From contig NZ_FMTS01000002.1 of assembly GCF_900100255.1 (NCBI RefSeq), positions 273,400 through 337,399 on the forward strand: a stretch of DNA of 64,000 nt, written 5' to 3'. Each line of letters begins with the position of its first letter. The first letter of the stretch is position 1. The notes beneath the pieces were generated by a model. The model worked only from the letters and a program-made list of their open reading frames with translations, did no database searches and was not told the DNA's origin. The DNA is from Asticcacaulis taihuensis. Lineage in GTDB: Bacteria > Pseudomonadota > Alphaproteobacteria > Caulobacterales > Caulobacteraceae. Of this stretch, positions 49,753-59,383 are shown in pieces. The translations under genes were made by a program, and so were the position numbers.

Positions 49753-50511
49753 ATGACCAACAAGATCGCCCTCATCACCGGTGGCAGCCGCGGCCTCGGC
49801 CGCAACATGGCCCATCATCTGGCCGCCAAAGGCACGAACATCCTCTTCACCTATCGTGAGCGCAGGGACGAGGCCGACAGCCTGATCGAGGAACTGAAGC
49901 TTATGGGCCGCAAGGCCGTAGCCCTGCCACTCGACACGGGTGTATCGGCCAGCTTTCCCGCCTTTGCCGCGCAGGTGAAGGATGCGCTGAAAGCCAACTG
50001 GGGCCGCGATGATTTCGACTTCCTGATCAATAATGCCGGCATGGCGCTTTACGCGCCCTTTGCCGAGGTCACCGAGGCCCAGTTCGACGGCATCATCAAT
50101 GTCCATTTCAAGGGCGTTGTCTTCCTGACACAGGCCTTGTTGCCGCTGATCAAAGACGGCGGCCGCATCCTCAACCTGTCCTCCGGCCTGGCCCGCTTCA
50201 GCTATCCCGGTTCTTCGATCTATGGCGCCACCAAGGCGGCCATCGACGCCCTGACGCGCTACATGGCGTTGGAACTGGGGCCGCGCCGCATCACGGTCAA
50301 CGCCATCGCGCCGGGGGCGATCGAGACAGATTTCGGCGGTGGCCGCGTGCGCGATAATGCCGATATCAATGCCACCATCGCCAAACAGACGCCGCTGGGC
50401 CGCGTCGGCCTGCCGGATGATATCGGCGGCGCGGTGGCGCTGCTGCTGTCGGACGAAGCCGGCTGGATCAATGGCCAGCGCATCGAAGTCGCCGGCGGGA
50501 TTCACGCCTAG
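49753..50511 (+). CDS. Short-chain dehydrogenase/reductase
   Basis: The 252-residue classical SDR has the cofactor motif TGGSRGLG (10-17), NNAGM, the catalytic serine in NLSSG, YGATK with catalytic Tyr and Lys, and a C-terminus GQRIEVAGGIHA. It reduces or oxidises an unknown carbonyl or alcohol with NAD(P)H. AAGGAG precedes the ATG. It is presumably regulated by the divergent LysR gene. Its stop codon shares a CTAG with the convergent rimM stop. Confidence 0.9.
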   Translation: MTNKIALITGGSRGLGRNMAHHLAAKGTNILFTYRERRDEADSLIEELKLMGRKAVALPLDTGVSASFPAFAAQVKDALKANWGRDDFDFLINNAGMALYAPFAEVTEAQFDGIINVHFKGVVFLTQALLPLIKDGGRILNLSSGLARFSYPGSSIYGATKAAIDALTRYMALELGPRRITVNAIAPGAIETDFGGGRVRDNADINATIAKQTPLGRVGLPDDIGGAVALLLSDEAGWINGQRIEVAGGIHA

Positions 50512-51008
50512 ATGCCGGCGAGGTCGACCACAATGCGCTTCGCTTCGAGGTCGACTTCCGGCACGTTCTCGTCGGTAAAGAGCAGGTAGAAGCTCGGCCC
50601 TTCCAGCGGCTTGATATCGAGCAGGTCGCCGGCGCCGAAATTATCGACATTCATAACCCGGCCGACCTCGGCACCCGAAGCATCATACGCCTTCATGCCG
50701 ATCAGGTCGGTGATGTAATATTCGCCTTCTTCCGCTTCGGGTAGATCAGCGCGGTCGATATAGAGCTTCAGCCCCTTGATCTTGTCGGCGGCGGTGCGAT
50801 CGGGCACATCCTCGGCCTTTACCACCAGCGTGCCCTTGTGTTCGCGCGCCTTGGTGATGACCAGGGCCGGTTCGCCCTTTTCATTCAGAAGGGGGCTGTA
50901 TTCCAGCACGCTGAACGGATCTTCCATAAAGCTCAGCAGCTTGAATTCGCCCTGCAGGCCGACGGCGGCGCTCACCTGCGCGACGAAAATCAGATCGGGT
51001 TTGGTCAT
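50508..51008 (-). CDS. rimM: Ribosome maturation factor RimM
   Basis: RimM helps assemble the 30S head around S19 and 16S rRNA helix 31/33b. The 166-residue protein has the N-terminal beta-barrel start (VAQVSAAVGLQGEFKLLSF) and the PRC-barrel part (YYITDLIGMKAYDASGAEVGRV, GAGDLLDI). It follows rpsP, but trmD, its usual next neighbour, is missing here and lies at 27945 on the opposite strand. Confidence 0.95.
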   Translation of the reverse strand: MTKPDLIFVAQVSAAVGLQGEFKLLSFMEDPFSVLEYSPLLNEKGEPALVITKAREHKGTLVVKAEDVPDRTAADKIKGLKLYIDRADLPEAEEGEYYITDLIGMKAYDASGAEVGRVMNVDNFGAGDLLDIKPLEGPSFYLLFTDENVPEVDLEAKRIVVDLAGI

Positions 51009-51024
51009 AAGGCGTTCCTATACA

Positions 51025-51058
51025 GAAAAAGGGCCGGGAGGCAATCCCGGCCCTTTTC
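51025..51058 (-). terminator. Hairpin between rpsP and rimM, terminator or attenuator
   Basis: AAAAGGGCCGGGA and TCCCGGCCCTTTT form a strong stem with loop GGCAA. On the minus strand a T run follows. In the middle of the operon it may partially terminate, giving more S16 than RimM. Confidence 0.8.
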
Positions 51059-51078
51059 CAATTCCAGATAGCGGACGC

Positions 51079-51528
51079 TTATTCTGAAGCCGGGGCTTCT
51101 TCTTCAGCGGCCGGAGCATCTTCGGCCGGAGCGGCGGCAGCGGCGGCCTTGGCTTCTTCAGCTTCAGCCTTGGCAGCGGCTTCGGCATCCAGGCGATCCT
51201 GTTCACGCTGGGCGCGCTCGGCAGCGCGCTCCTGGGCCTTCTTGCCCGGCTGGCCCTTATTCGGGTTGTTGCCGTGTTCCCACTTCACCAGGCCTTCTTG
51301 CGACAGGAAGCGCGCGACGCGGTCGGTCGGCTGCGCGCCCTTCTTGAGCCATTCGGCGATGCGCTCGACCTTCAGGGTCACGCGCTGGGCGTCCTTCGGC
51401 AGCATCGGGTTATAGGTGCCCACCTTTTCGATGAACTTGCCGTCGCGCGGGGCGGCGGCATCAGCGATGACGATGGTATAGTAAGGGCGCTTCTTGGAGC
51501 CACCGCGGGACAGACGAATCTTAAGCAT
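51079..51528 (-). CDS. rpsP: 30S ribosomal protein S16
   Basis: The first 85 residues are the S16 core ([49 protein letters not shown]). A tail of about 65 residues rich in Ala and Glu follows, far beyond the ~82 residues of E. coli S16; long tails occur in Caulobacterales. It is 25 bp behind ffh. Confidence 0.97.
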   Translation of the reverse strand: MLKIRLSRGGSKKRPYYTIVIADAAAPRDGKFIEKVGTYNPMLPKDAQRVTLKVERIAEWLKKGAQPTDRVARFLSQEGLVKWEHGNNPNKGQPGKKAQERAAERAQREQDRLDAEAAAKAEAEEAKAAAAAAPAEDAPAAEEEAPASE

Positions 51529-51553
51529 TTCAGTATCCTAACTTTGTAAGGTG

Positions 51554-53149
51554 CTATTTCTTTGTGGGGTCGAATGGCTTTGCACCGGGGAGACCCGGCA
51601 GGCCGCCAAACAGGCCCGATGGTGGTGTGGCGCCGGGGAGTTTCCCGCCGCCCAAAGCTTTCAGTTTATCGAGATCAAGCGCTGGATTCAGACCTTCCAG
51701 CGGGTTTCCGCCGGGGCCTGCCTGGGTATTGACGCCCATCTTCTTTGCGATATCGGCCATGTTGGGTTGCCCGCCCCCGCCCATTCCGGGGCCGCCCAGG
51801 CCAAACATTTTCGCCATCTGCCCCATGGCGCCGCGGCCATTGGAGCGCGACATCATCTTGAAGGTGTCGGCCATCTGGCGGTGCTGTTTGAGAAGGCGGT
51901 TGATCTCGGCGACATCGACGCCGGCGCCAGCCGCGATCCGGCGCTTGCGCGAGGCATTGAGCAGGTCCGGCTTCTTGCGCTCCAGCTTGGTCATCGAGGA
52001 GATGATGGCCACCTGGCGGTCGAAAATCTTGTCGGAGAAGTTGGATTCCTCGATCTGCTTCTTGACCTTCTGCACGCCAGGCAACATGCCCATAATGCCG
52101 GTCATGCCGCCCATCTTCTTCATTTGCTGAAGCTGGGCGGAGAGATCATCGAGATCGAACTGGCCCTTGGCCATCTTGCGCGCCATGGCCTCGGCCTTGG
52201 AGGCGTCCAGCTCCTGCGCGGCCTTTTCAACGAGGGCGACGATATCGCCCTGGCCGAGGATACGGCCGGCGATCCGGCGGGCATCGAAGACATCGAGCGC
52301 CTCGACCTTTTCACCGGCGCCGAGATACTTGATCGGCAGGCCGGTGACGGCGCGCATGGAGAGCATGGCGCCGCCCCGGCCGTCACCATCGGCGCGGGTC
52401 AGGATCAGGCCGGTCAGCGGCAGGCGCTCATGAAAGGCGGTGGCCGTGCGCACGGCGTCCTGACCGGTGAGACTGTCGGCGACGAGGAAGGTTTCGGTCG
52501 GGTTCGATATCTTGGCGATCTCGGCGGCCTCGGCCATCAGGGCTTCGTCGAGCGTGGTGCGACCGGCGGTATCGAGGATCAGGACATCATAGCCCTGGAG
52601 CTTGGCCGATTGCAGGGCGCGGCGGGTGATTTCAGCCGGACTTTGTCCGGCCACGATCGGCAGCACATCAACACCCGTCTGCTCGCCCAGCAGCTTCAAC
52701 TGCTCCATGGCGGCCGGACGACGCGTATCGAGCGACGCCATCATGACCTTCTTGCGGTCGAACTTCGTCAGTCGCAGGGCCAGTTTGGCGGAGGTAGTCG
52801 TCTTACCGGAACCTTGCAGACCCGCCATCAGGATGACGACGGGCGGCACGGCATTGAGGTTGACCGGCACCGGCTCCTCGCCGCCCAGCATGTCGATCAG
52901 GCCGTCATAGACGATCTTGACCACCTGGTCAGCGGGTTTGACCGCCTTGATAATGGCTTCACCGGTAGCCAGTTCCTTGGCGCGCGTCATGAACTGGCGC
53001 ACCACCGGCAGGGCAACGTCGGCTTCCAGCAGGGCGACGCGCACTTCGCGCAGGGCTTCGTCGACGTCCTTTTCCGAAAGGACGCCGCGTCCGCTGAGGC
53101 GGTCAAACAAACCGGACAGACGGTCGTTCAAGCTGTCGAACATGGCCAA
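51554..53149 (-). CDS. ffh: Signal recognition particle protein Ffh
   Basis: Ffh binds 4.5S RNA and hydrophobic signal sequences of nascent membrane proteins and docks with FtsY. The 531-residue GTPase has the N domain, Walker A GLQGSGKTT (110-118), the DTRRPAAMEQL and DTAGR motifs, TRADGDGRGG, and a Met- and Gly-rich M domain with a long Pro/Gly tail. It starts the ffh-rpsP-rimM operon. No SRP RNA gene is recognised nearby. Confidence 0.98.
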   Translation of the reverse strand: MAMFDSLNDRLSGLFDRLSGRGVLSEKDVDEALREVRVALLEADVALPVVRQFMTRAKELATGEAIIKAVKPADQVVKIVYDGLIDMLGGEEPVPVNLNAVPPVVILMAGLQGSGKTTTSAKLALRLTKFDRKKVMMASLDTRRPAAMEQLKLLGEQTGVDVLPIVAGQSPAEITRRALQSAKLQGYDVLILDTAGRTTLDEALMAEAAEIAKISNPTETFLVADSLTGQDAVRTATAFHERLPLTGLILTRADGDGRGGAMLSMRAVTGLPIKYLGAGEKVEALDVFDARRIAGRILGQGDIVALVEKAAQELDASKAEAMARKMAKGQFDLDDLSAQLQQMKKMGGMTGIMGMLPGVQKVKKQIEESNFSDKIFDRQVAIISSMTKLERKKPDLLNASRKRRIAAGAGVDVAEINRLLKQHRQMADTFKMMSRSNGRGAMGQMAKMFGLGGPGMGGGGQPNMADIAKKMGVNTQAGPGGNPLEGLNPALDLDKLKALGGGKLPGATPPSGLFGGLPGLPGAKPFDPTKK

Positions 53150-53563
53150 AAACCTTTAATCTGGAGCCGTGCGTTTCCTGAACTTTACGCAAAAACAAAA
53201 TCCCCGAGGGCGCAACGCGCTGTCGGGGCGCCTTCCCAATCCCCCGTTCGATCCGTGTCGAAGCTCGTATTGGCAAAGGGTTTTTGCATGAAGCGCAAGT
53301 CTTGCGCGGATGTGGCGGTGTCTTTGACGGAAAAGTGGGCCAGAGTCAAGTCATGTATCCGACCCCGCCCTTTTCACCAGTTTTGACGCCGCCCTGTCGC
53401 ATAAAGCGACGCAGGAAAATTTCCGACAAAAAATAACCTTAGCAATAATATGGAAATTTGCGGGTTCAGGATAAATTTTAAGACCTCATTAATTGCCATG
53501 CCTCATTCCGGTAACGACGATATCGTTAAAAATGCAATTATTACATGGGGTTGTTTTGAGGCA
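53150..53563. other. 414-bp divergent region upstream of ffh and the chemotaxis receptor
   Basis: It contains the promoters of ffh (minus) and the chemotaxis gene (plus). A small frame at 53288-53386 (32 codons) has no support. The part from 53430 on is AT-rich and holds a CtrA-like box. Confidence 0.6.
53478..53492 (+). promoter_or_regulatory. CtrA-type box TTAA-N7-TTAA
   Basis: TTAA at 53478-53481 and 53489-53492 with GACCTCA between matches the CtrA consensus apart from the last base (T instead of C). It lies 72 bp upstream of the chemotaxis receptor start. In Caulobacter, motility and chemotaxis genes belong to the CtrA regulon. Confidence 0.5.
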
Positions 53564-55366
53564 ATGAAACAATTTGGGGATGTGATAAACCGGCGGATCA
53601 CAATCACCGGCCGGATGTGGTTATTGGGCTTTCTTATGATTTTACCGGTTCTTTTCACCGGTTATCTGCTTTACCAAACCCATCATACAACGATCGATTT
53701 TGCCAATACGGAAGTCAATGGCACGCGCCAACTGAAAACCCTGTGGCCAGATGTGATTGCCGATGCCCGCGATGGAAGCCGTAAGGATGGCGAGCGCCTG
53801 ACCGTTATCAATGAACAGATCGCCCGTATCGCCGATCAGTCCAACCTGACCCTCGATCCTAATTTGGACAGCTATTACCTGATGGACGCCGTGGCCGTGA
53901 AACTGCCAGCCCTGCTCGTCGAAGGACAGGCTGCATTTGCCGCACCGGATTCCGGGGATGAGGACGCGGCTCGATTGATGCACCGAACCCTGTTCGCTAC
54001 AGAAATGGCCCGCCTGAAAGCATCGGCGGATAAATCGGGTCAGTATAGTCGGCGCAAATCCCTTTCACCGGAGACACAGGCGGCCCTTGAGGCGCTTTCG
54101 ACGGCGGCGAAACAATTGGAGCAAGCCCCGGATCAGGCGGCCTACAGCCAGTTTGTTGGCGCTGCCGATACGTTTTTCGGACATGGCCGCGACGATCTGG
54201 AGACAATTCTGGCGCGGCGCATTGCAAAGGAAACCCGTCGCCTGATGACCGAACTGGGCGTAGCCCTTGGGGTTCTTGTGGTCGCTCTCTGCCTGACCAT
54301 AATCATAGCAACTGGCCTGTCGCGCCGCCTCAAGGTCCTGTCCGGTATGATGCAGAGACTGGTAAAGGGCGAAACGGTCAGCGATATCCCGTACCAGTCC
54401 GACCTTCACGAGACGGGCGTCATTGTCCAGACACTGATTGCCTTTCGCCGGAATCTGGCGGAAACGGAGGAAATGCGCCTGACCCAGCATCGGCTGGAAG
54501 AGGAGAGCATCACGGCACGTCGCGCCGCCATGCTCGATATGGCAGACCATTTCGAGACCTCGGTCTTAGGTATTATCGAGGGGCTGGGCCAATCCACCCA
54601 GGCCCTTGGCAGAACGGCAATGGAACTAAGTGCTCAGGCGGGCCAGACAAGAAACCGCAGTCATGATGTCGCCCAGGCCATGGAAACCGCGAGTGGCAAT
54701 ATTCAGTCCGTTGCCGGCGCCACAGAGGAAATGGCGGCCTCATCCAGCGCCATCTCCGATCAGGCGACGCAGGCGTCCGAAGCGGCCGCCGCAGCAGCCG
54801 CCAAGGCGCAGGAAACCATGGCCTGCGTGGAAGAAATGAATATGGCGGCCAGTCGCATCGGCACCACGATTGAATTGATCACGCGGATCACTGCCCAAAC
54901 CAACCTGCTGGCGCTAAACGCCACGATCGAGGCCGCCCGCGCCGACACGGCTGGCCGGGGTTTCAGCGTGGTGGCTACAGAGGTGAAGGCGCTGGCTCAA
55001 CAAACCGCCTTGGCGACCGAAGAGATACGGGGGCAGATCAGGGCGGTTCAGGAAGCCACCGGACATGCGGCGGAAGCGATGAGCACCATCTCCGGGATGG
55101 TTGTAGGGCTAAGTGATATCTCCGGCACCATTTCACAGTCGGTCGGCCAACAAACCTCCGCGGTCGGCGAGATTTCACGCGCCACGGCCGAGGTTGCGAT
55201 GAAAACAAGCGATATCACAGAGGCCGTGGATGAGGTTCGGACGACGGCCGGGCAAACGGGCTATCAGGCGGAAGGCGCCCTGAGGGAAGTCAGGCAGTTG
55301 ACAACACAGACCGAAGCCCTGAAGGCAACGGCTCTGGATTTTCTGGCAACCGTGCGAGCGGCCTAA
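53564..55366 (+). CDS. Methyl-accepting chemotaxis protein
   Basis: With the ATG at 53564 the protein has 600 residues: transmembrane segment 1 (about 17-38), a helical periplasmic sensor domain, segment 2 (about 232-254), HAMP, and a cytoplasmic signalling domain with the hairpin tip [19 protein letters not shown] and [14 protein letters not shown]. There is no CheR-binding pentapeptide at the end. The frame is open 38 codons further up, but GAGG and the position of the membrane segment favour 53564. It overlaps the convergent glycosyltransferase gene by four bases. Confidence 0.92.
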   Translation: MKQFGDVINRRITITGRMWLLGFLMILPVLFTGYLLYQTHHTTIDFANTEVNGTRQLKTLWPDVIADARDGSRKDGERLTVINEQIARIADQSNLTLDPNLDSYYLMDAVAVKLPALLVEGQAAFAAPDSGDEDAARLMHRTLFATEMARLKASADKSGQYSRRKSLSPETQAALEALSTAAKQLEQAPDQAAYSQFVGAADTFFGHGRDDLETILARRIAKETRRLMTELGVALGVLVVALCLTIIIATGLSRRLKVLSGMMQRLVKGETVSDIPYQSDLHETGVIVQTLIAFRRNLAETEEMRLTQHRLEEESITARRAAMLDMADHFETSVLGIIEGLGQSTQALGRTAMELSAQAGQTRNRSHDVAQAMETASGNIQSVAGATEEMAASSSAISDQATQASEAAAAAAAKAQETMACVEEMNMAASRIGTTIELITRITAQTNLLALNATIEAARADTAGRGFSVVATEVKALAQQTALATEEIRGQIRAVQEATGHAAEAMSTISGMVVGLSDISGTISQSVGQQTSAVGEISRATAEVAMKTSDITEAVDEVRTTAGQTGYQAEGALREVRQLTTQTEALKATALDFLATVRAA

Positions 55367-56610
55367 AGCCAGCTATTGAACGGTAATGCCGCCAGTTCAT
55401 CATGCCGCCACGGCGCGTGGAGGTCACGGATTGCCTGCACGCCGGCCGCGCCCAATGCCTTGCGTAAGGCCGGCTGGTCGGTCAGTTGCCGGATGTCGGT
55501 CACCGCTTCAAATATGTGCGGATCGGCCCAGACCTGCATCGGGTCACGTTTGACCATGCTGTAACCGCCTTCCGGATCGGAGACGGGTATAAGCGATGAC
55601 TTGATCAGCCGCGAGTTTTTGGGCGTCATGAAATCGATATTGCCCGACCAGTCGGTGGCGATCACCGCCACGCCCGCCGCCATCGCTTCGGCAAGCGTCA
55701 GGCCAAAACCCTCGGCGCGATGCAGCGACACCAGAATATCGAAGGCACCGATATAGGCTTCCATATCGGCCTCGCTCAGGCGCTGGTCCATGATGCGGAT
55801 GTCGCTGCGTTTGGCGGCAATGGCCAACAGACGGCGCTCGGTGGCGCGGTCATCGGAAAGGTCACTGACCTTCACCGTCAGGCGGGCCACCGGGTTTTCT
55901 TCGGGAAAGGCTTCTTGCCAGGCGACCAGAACGCCCCAGGGGTTTTTACGCGCCGCCGACGACTTGGTATCGAACAGGCACAGCGCCTCGCACAACTCAT
56001 CCGAAAGGCCGAACTTCGCGCGGGACAAGGCGTGACGCGCCGGCGGAGGCAGCGGCACCGGATGCGGCATCAGGCGCAGGCGCGGGATCAGGTCGGCGCG
56101 CAGGGCATCATTGAAGGTGGCCACCAGGGCATCATGCACAAACCGGCTCGGCACCCAGATTTCATGCAGGTAATCAGCAACCAATATCCAGTCGCGCGGC
56201 GCCTTAGGCGTTTCCCAAGCCCAGTAGGCGATGCGGTAACGATCGACCCACTGCGCCGGATCATGCGCCATCAGGGCTACCAGAACCTCCGGGGCATTGG
56301 CATGGATATACCACACGCCGCCCTTTCCCGGCAGTTCGGCGCCTTCGCCGATATAGTGTTTAAAACAGGGGCGGATATCGTGTTCGATGAGATCATAGCC
56401 CGCCGCCCGGAAGGCATTGGCGCTCAGGCGGCCGCCCTGGGCCACGCCAGTGCTTTCATTAAAGAAGGCGGAAACGACCAGAGGCCCTTTTGCCAACCCT
56501 TCGCCTGTCGCCTTATTCCAGCCGCGCGCCTTCGCCCGGCCCAGCAGGTTGAGCGTGCCGTGGATCAGCGGCAGACGATATTTCAGTGGAAGGTGTCGCA
56601 GGCCCAGCAT
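55363..56610 (-). CDS. Glycosyltransferase, GT4 family
   Basis: The 415-residue protein has a two-domain GT-B layout: an N-terminal acceptor domain ([29 protein letters not shown]) and a C-terminal donor domain with [29 protein letters not shown], the E-x7-E motif of retaining group 1 transferases. The middle [11 protein letters not shown] resembles enzymes that build surface polysaccharides. Donor and acceptor are unknown. The small gene upstream is on the same strand, 44 bp away. Confidence 0.85.
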   Translation of the reverse strand: MLGLRHLPLKYRLPLIHGTLNLLGRAKARGWNKATGEGLAKGPLVVSAFFNESTGVAQGGRLSANAFRAAGYDLIEHDIRPCFKHYIGEGAELPGKGGVWYIHANAPEVLVALMAHDPAQWVDRYRIAYWAWETPKAPRDWILVADYLHEIWVPSRFVHDALVATFNDALRADLIPRLRLMPHPVPLPPPARHALSRAKFGLSDELCEALCLFDTKSSAARKNPWGVLVAWQEAFPEENPVARLTVKVSDLSDDRATERRLLAIAAKRSDIRIMDQRLSEADMEAYIGAFDILVSLHRAEGFGLTLAEAMAAGVAVIATDWSGNIDFMTPKNSRLIKSSLIPVSDPEGGYSMVKRDPMQVWADPHIFEAVTDIRQLTDQPALRKALGAAGVQAIRDLHAPWRHDELAALPFNSWL

Positions 56611-56654
56611 GTCATAAACCGGCAGGAAAAGCCTGCCTATACAGGCTTACCGGC

Positions 56655-56882
56655 TTAAAGGCCAAGCCATTTGCGGCGCTGCGACCAATAGGACTGGAAT
56701 TGATCGGCCTGGTCCTTGTCCTCGAAGGTCACGACCTTGATCTGATGATCGCCGGCCGGATCAGAGCGCACCGAAATGGCATCGGCATCATTCACGGCAG
56801 CGGCTTCGACAAATTTGAAAAAAGCGCCAAAGAAGGCATCCTGTTCGGAATCGGTATTCAGATCGAACTCTAAACTGACCAC
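56655..56882 (-). CDS. Small conserved-looking protein, unknown
   Basis: The 75-residue protein starts at a GTG with AGAGG about 8 bp upstream; an ATG further up is poorly placed. It has a beta-alpha-beta look (VSLEFDLNTDSEQDAFFGAFFKF, HQIKVVTFEDKDQADQFQSYW) that suggests an ACT/ferredoxin-like fold of a small stand-alone domain. Function unknown. A CtrA-like box lies 155 bp upstream. Confidence 0.6.
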   Translation of the reverse strand: MVSLEFDLNTDSEQDAFFGAFFKFVEAAAVNDADAISVRSDPAGDHQIKVVTFEDKDQADQFQSYWSQRRKWLGL

Positions 56883-57036
56883 GCTGGCACCTCTGGCTTC
56901 ATTTCGCTTGCAACAGCTAAGGGGAAGGGGCCCTGACCGCCATGCGGAAACCTGGTAAAAATTATCAGGGTTCTGCAAAAGACAGTGCGCTGCACAATGA
57001 AGAGTGAAACCTATTCAAAGCGGCGAGTCAAAAAAA

Positions 57037-57051
57037 TTAAGCAAAACTTAA
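57037..57051 (-). promoter_or_regulatory. CtrA-type box TTAA-N7-TTAA
   Basis: TTAA at 57037-57040 and 57048-57051, spacer GCAAAAC on the plus strand. It lies upstream of the small gene at 56882 and, with it, the glycosyltransferase. The final base of the consensus is not met. Confidence 0.45.
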
Positions 57052-57147
57052 TGCACTCGCCTCCCGGCTGTGACCGTAAAGACGCTTAATGCAGGGATGA
57101 CAGCCTTGTCACCCCTGCGATCAATTTATTTTGAGACAGTTTTGAAA

Positions 57148-57165
57148 TTGTCCGTGCGCGGACAA
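57148..57165 (-). terminator. Probable terminator behind alaC
   Basis: TTGTCCG-TGCG-CGGACAA is a perfect 7-bp stem with a tetraloop, 13 bases beyond the alaC stop, followed on the minus strand by a short T-rich stretch. A second imperfect 12-bp hairpin (57091-57118) follows. Confidence 0.6.
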
Positions 57166-57178
57166 CGGGCAGAAAAAG

Positions 57179-58384
57179 TTATACTTTTTCCGCCGCCTTT
57201 TCCGGCTTATCGTTCGGCAGAAGCAGCTTTTTCACGTTTCGGGCCGCCTGGCGGATACGCGCCTCGTTCTCGACCAGGCCGAGACGGACATAGCCTTCGC
57301 CATATTCGCCAAAGCCGAGGCCCGGCGCCACGGCCACATGGGCCTCCTCGATCAGCATCTTGGCGAATTCCATCGAGCCCATATGCTCGAATTTCGGCGG
57401 TATCTTGGCCCAGGCAAACATGGACGCCGGCGGCGCGGGAATATCCCAGCCGGCGCGCTTCATGCTGTCGATCAGCACATCGCGGCGCGACTTATAGGTG
57501 GCCCGGATCTCGGCCACATTATCCTGCGGGCCATTCAGGGCGGCGGCAGCGGCCACCTGGATCGGGGCGAAACCGCCGTAATCGAGATAGGACTTCACGC
57601 GGGCGAGCGCCGCGCAGATCTGGGCATTGCCGACCACCATGCCGACGCGCCATCCGGCCATGGCATAGGTCTTGGATAGCGAATTGATCTCGACCGAGCG
57701 CTCGATGGCGCCCTCGACCTGAAGGATGGAGGGCGGGGGGTTGTCCTCGAAATAGATCTCCGAATAGGCGATATCCGACAGCACGATCAGGTCATGTTTT
57801 TTGGCGATGCGGATGACTTCCTTGTAGAAATCGAGATCGACCCACTGCGCGGTCGGGTTCGACGGATAGGAGACAATCATCACCGAAGGCGTCGGCACGG
57901 AGTGCTTGACGGCCTTTTCGATGCCGGAAAGATATTGTTCCGGTGACAAGGCCGGCACATGGCGGATCACGCCGCCAGCCATCAGGAAACCGAAGGCGTG
58001 GATCGGATAGGCCGGGTTGGGGCAGATGACCGTATCGCCCGGCGCGGTGATGGCCATGGCGAGGTTGGCGAAGCCTTCCTTGGAGCCGAGCGTGGCGACG
58101 ACTTCGGTATCCGGATTGAGCTTGACGCCATAGCGGCGGTCATAATAGCCGGCCATCGCCTTGCGCAGACCCTGCACGCCCTTGGACACCGAATAGCCGT
58201 GCGTCTTCGGCTTCTGGACCGTCTCGATCAGCTTGTCGACGATATGCGGCGCGGTCGCCATATCGGGATTGCCCATGCCGAAATCGATGACATCCGTACC
58301 GGCTGCGCGCAGACGTGCCTTCACTTTGTTGACTTCTTCGAAGACATAGGGAGGCAGGCGGCGGATACGGTAAAAGTCACGCAT
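57179..58384 (-). CDS. alaC: Alanine aminotransferase AlaC-type
   Basis: The 401-residue class I aminotransferase closely resembles E. coli AlaC: RIRRLPPYVFEEVN, IDFGMGNPDMATAPHIV, THGYSVSKGVQGLR, LGSKEGFANL, NPAYPIHAFG, and the PLP lysine in SLSKTYAMAGWRVG. It makes alanine from pyruvate and glutamate; relatives act as LL-diaminopimelate aminotransferases, which cannot be excluded. Confidence 0.9.
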   Translation of the reverse strand: MRDFYRIRRLPPYVFEEVNKVKARLRAAGTDVIDFGMGNPDMATAPHIVDKLIETVQKPKTHGYSVSKGVQGLRKAMAGYYDRRYGVKLNPDTEVVATLGSKEGFANLAMAITAPGDTVICPNPAYPIHAFGFLMAGGVIRHVPALSPEQYLSGIEKAVKHSVPTPSVMIVSYPSNPTAQWVDLDFYKEVIRIAKKHDLIVLSDIAYSEIYFEDNPPPSILQVEGAIERSVEINSLSKTYAMAGWRVGMVVGNAQICAALARVKSYLDYGGFAPIQVAAAAALNGPQDNVAEIRATYKSRRDVLIDSMKRAGWDIPAPPASMFAWAKIPPKFEHMGSMEFAKMLIEEAHVAVAPGLGFGEYGEGYVRLGLVENEARIRQAARNVKKLLLPNDKPEKAAEKV

Positions 58385-58545
58385 GACGAACTCAGGGCCT
58401 TTTGGCAGGAGGGATGGGAGGGGTCATATGACGCATCCCCATTCGTTTGTCATCCCATTACAGCCATTTTTTTCGGATTTTATTGCAGAAAATTCGGATA
58501 ATTTCCCGAAAAGAGCGCATTGCAAAAAGAGACCCATTCGCGTTC

Positions 58546-58854
58546 TCAATCCTCGACATGGACGCGCAAGCGTTCCAGGGCGCCCTCCCATTGACGGGAG
58601 ATAATGTCGAGGTAATGGCGGGCGTCATCGAATTTCGGCCGCTCCAGTTGCCAGACCGTCGTGCGGCCAAGGCGAGCACAGGTGACCAGCCCGGCCTTTT
58701 CCAGCACATGCAGGTGCTTGGTGACCGCCTGACGGCTGATATTCGCCTCGCCGGTCAGGCCGACGATAGAGGCCGGCCCTGCCTGCAACCGCTTGACCAG
58801 GGCCAGCCGGGTTTCGTCACCCAGGGCCGCGAAGACCGCCGCCTCAGATGGCAA
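58546..58854 (-). CDS. ArsR-family transcriptional regulator
   Basis: The 102-residue protein has the ArsR winged HTH (FAALGDETRLALVKRLQAGPASIVGLT, ISRQAVTKHLHVLEKAGLV). It lacks the metal-binding ELCVC motif of metal sensors and belongs to the SRPBCC-associated group. It overlaps the AHSA1 gene by 11 bases and lies downstream of it, whereas the regulator usually comes first. Confidence 0.9.
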   Translation of the reverse strand: MPSEAAVFAALGDETRLALVKRLQAGPASIVGLTGEANISRQAVTKHLHVLEKAGLVTCARLGRTTVWQLERPKFDDARHYLDIISRQWEGALERLRVHVED

Positions 58855-59323
58855 GATAAGCCTCGATCAGTTTGGTCTGCGCCGCCCAGCCGCCGTCATT
58901 GGCGGTAAAGGCCTTGGCGCGACGCTCCAGTGGAATGTTTTCAAACCCGCTTTCGGTAATGACCAGCCGTACCCCTTCCGGCACTTCGGCAAGCGAAAAG
59001 GTGCAAAGGATCATCGGCTCCTGACTGTAATCATAGTCCTTCTCGACGCCGTAGGGATGCCAGTAAAACGAAAAGCGCGTCTGCGGCGTGATTTCGCCCA
59101 CCACGATCTCGAAGGGCGTACCCTCATAGGGTTTCTGCATGGCGGCGACCTCGTCATTGACCGTGGTCGGCACGATGACGCCTGTCAGCTTTTCGCCCGC
59201 CCTGAACGGACCATCAAAGCGAACGCCGAACCACTGACCGAACTGACCGGCATCGCTGATGGCCGCCCAGACCTTGCCGAGCGGCGCTTTCAGCACGATT
59301 TCCTTGTGAATTTCATTCTGCAT
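58844..59323 (-). CDS. SRPBCC / AHSA1-domain protein
   Basis: The 159-residue protein has an AHSA1-type helix-grip fold (EIVLKAPLGKVWAAISDAGQFGQWFG, RFSFYWHPYG, LITESGFENIPLERR). Such proteins bind a small hydrophobic ligand and are often controlled by a neighbouring ArsR gene. The ATG at 59323 has AAGGAG upstream and is preferred to one 11 codons earlier. Confidence 0.88.
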   Translation of the reverse strand: MQNEIHKEIVLKAPLGKVWAAISDAGQFGQWFGVRFDGPFRAGEKLTGVIVPTTVNDEVAAMQKPYEGTPFEIVVGEITPQTRFSFYWHPYGVEKDYDYSQEPMILCTFSLAEVPEGVRLVITESGFENIPLERRAKAFTANDGGWAAQTKLIEAYLAI

Positions 59324-59383
59324 CTGGCAACTCCTTGGTTGCCTTTTTATGTCCAACCACCGAAATGCGCAACCAAAAAGTTG

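Noticed and set aside
53288-53386. Short frame with an ATG between ffh and the chemotaxis receptor
   Set aside because: 32 codons, no good ribosome site, composition of random GC-rich DNA.
57091-57118. Imperfect 12-bp hairpin as the main alaC terminator
   Set aside because: It has a mismatch and no T run on the minus strand; the hairpin at 57148-57165 is nearer and better.
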